A stretch of 64,000 bases of DNA, from positions 124,001 to 188,000 of the forward strand of contig NZ_CABVGP010000001.1 in assembly GCF_902497555.1 (NCBI RefSeq), read 5' to 3'. Below are positions 63,315 through 64,000 of the stretch, piece after piece. Each line of letters opens with the position of its first letter. The first letter of the stretch is position 1. The DNA comes from Amycolatopsis camponoti (GTDB taxonomy: Bacteria; Actinomycetota; Actinomycetes; Mycobacteriales; Pseudonocardiaceae). The position numbers and the translations under genes are program-made. The notes under the pieces are model-generated. The model did no database searches. It saw only the letters and a program-made list of their open reading frames with translations, and was not told the origin of the DNA.

Positions 63315-63997
63315 CGCCCGTGCTGCGCGTCCACGAGGTCACGCGCACCTACCCCGGCGGGGTCGCCGCGCTCGACGGCGTCTCGCTCTCGCTCGAAGAC
63401 GGCGAGATGGTGGCGATCGTGGGGCCGTCCGGGTCCGGCAAGTCCACGCTGCTGCACCTGATGGGCACGCTCGACCGGCCGTCGGCGGGACGGATCGAGC
63501 TGCACGGCCACGACGTCGCCGCGCTCCCGGACCGCAAGGTCTCGGCGCTGCGGTCGCGCTGGATCGGGTTCGTGTTCCAGCAGTTCTTCCTCGACGAAGG
63601 GATGAGCGCGGTGGACAACGTGTGCACCGGCCTGCTCTACGCCGGGGTGCCGCGGCGGCGGCGCCGCGAACGGGCACTGGCCGCGCTCGACCGCGTCAAG
63701 CTGGGGCACCGGGCGTGGCACCGGCCGGGGGAGCTCTCCGGCGGGGAACGCCAGCGCGTCGCGATCGCGCGGGCGGTCGTCAACGAGCCGTCGATCCTGC
63801 TGGCCGACGAACCGACCGGCAACCTCGACACCGGCACCGGCGCGTCCGTGCTCGCGCTGCTCGGCGAGTTGTCCAGCGGTGGCACCACGATCGTCGTGAT
63901 CACCCACGACCGGGAGATCGCCGCGGGCATACCGCGCCGGATCGAGCTGCTCGACGGGCACCTGCGGCTGGACACCGGGCTGGTGGGGGCGCGATGA
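63311..63997 (+). CDS. MacB/LolD-type ABC transporter ATP-binding protein
   Basis: 228 aa from GTG 63311. Walker A GPSGSGKS (~residues 38-45), Q-loop [13 protein letters not shown], signature [15 protein letters not shown], Walker [14 protein letters not shown]-loop ITHDR. The [11 protein letters not shown] style marks the MacB/LolD subfamily that works with a large FtsX-type permease. The next gene starts at 63994 (ATGA overlap), presumably that permease. Confidence 0.93.
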   Translation: MTPVLRVHEVTRTYPGGVAALDGVSLSLEDGEMVAIVGPSGSGKSTLLHLMGTLDRPSAGRIELHGHDVAALPDRKVSALRSRWIGFVFQQFFLDEGMSAVDNVCTGLLYAGVPRRRRRERALAALDRVKLGHRAWHRPGELSGGERQRVAIARAVVNEPSILLADEPTGNLDTGTGASVLALLGELSSGGTTIVVITHDREIAAGIPRRIELLDGHLRLDTGLVGAR

Positions 63998-64000
63998 CCC
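63994..64000 (+). CDS. Start of next gene, probable FtsX-type ABC permease (3' partial)
   Basis: An ATG at 63994 overlaps the TGA of the ATPase gene (ATGA) and the window ends after two codons (M-T). The operon order predicts the MacB-type permease. Nothing of the protein itself can be read. Confidence 0.45.

Overview
The window is high-GC actinobacterial chromosome with dense, mostly short-spaced genes and many ATGA/GTGA overlaps. A conservon, SepH, an Rpf/LysM enzyme, an EspG-linked ESX substrate module, R2lox and the family-level gene order all point to Pseudonocardiales, and Amycolatopsis is my best guess. From memory, 5.3-16.2 kb follows the Mycobacterium tuberculosis order Rv0862c-Rv0863-moaC2-mog-moaE2-rpfA-moaD2-moaA2. 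Parts of 36.7-56.2 kb carry relatives of Rv0871 (csp), Rv0876c (MFS), Rv0880 (MarR), Rv0881 (SpoU), Rv0882 (DUF2530) and Rv0883c (DUF3027). No tRNA, rRNA, CRISPR array, complete IS or prophage was seen.

Layout. 0-4.6 kb: a conservon (cvnA end, cvnB, cvnC, cvnD) followed by a second roadblock-DUF742 pair. 4.7-9.4 kb: secreted protein, helicase-associated protein, small conserved protein, malic enzyme. 9.4-16.2 kb: secreted peptidase and molybdenum cofactor genes (moaC, mog-moaE fusion, moaD, moaA) around rpfA. The rpfA leader carries a c-di-AMP riboswitch candidate and a CRP-type site, and a 21-bp-period repeat array lies between rpfA and moaD. 16.3-19.9 kb: MarR regulator, molybdate-binding regulator and modABC. 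20-24.7 kb: multicopper oxidase, HAD and PPP phosphatases, YccF, PhzF. 24.7-28 kb: EspG, an Esx-like protein, a DUF3558 lipoprotein and a PPE-like protein. 28-32 kb: a tightly overlapping operon of a Ycf46-type AAA+ ATPase, DUF2997, a radical-SAM protein, a Ycf35/DUF1257-like protein and a beta-barrel/helix-hairpin-helix protein. 32-36.5 kb: acyl-CoA ligase, a micro-ORF, and R2lox with its TetR regulator. 36.7-50.4 kb: csp, lipoproteins, MFS exporters, DUF3027 and a sacsin-type ATPase, purine permease, MarR. 50.4-55.2 kb: an iron box, arylamine N-acetyltransferase, superoxide dismutase, heme oxygenase with TetR, glutamate-cysteine-ligase-like enzyme. 55.3-64 kb: SpoU methyltransferase, DUF2537, a duplicated membrane protein, YjbR, SepH, a two-component system divergent from a lipoprotein/peptidoglycan-binding/ABC export operon that runs off the end.

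How it fits together. Mo uptake (modABC) sits beside Mo cofactor synthesis, so substrate import and use are co-located. The 50-55 kb stretch looks like an iron, heme and oxygen-stress neighbourhood. The most interesting candidates for undescribed biology are the Ycf46-DUF2997-radical SAM-Ycf35 operon (28.0-32.0 kb), the helically phased 21-bp array (about 14.56-14.84 kb), the iron box facing a short terminated transcript (50.49-50.59 kb) and the hairpin-micro-ORF-hairpin at 33.86-33.96 kb. All functions are inferred from sequence features and family knowledge; no database search was run.
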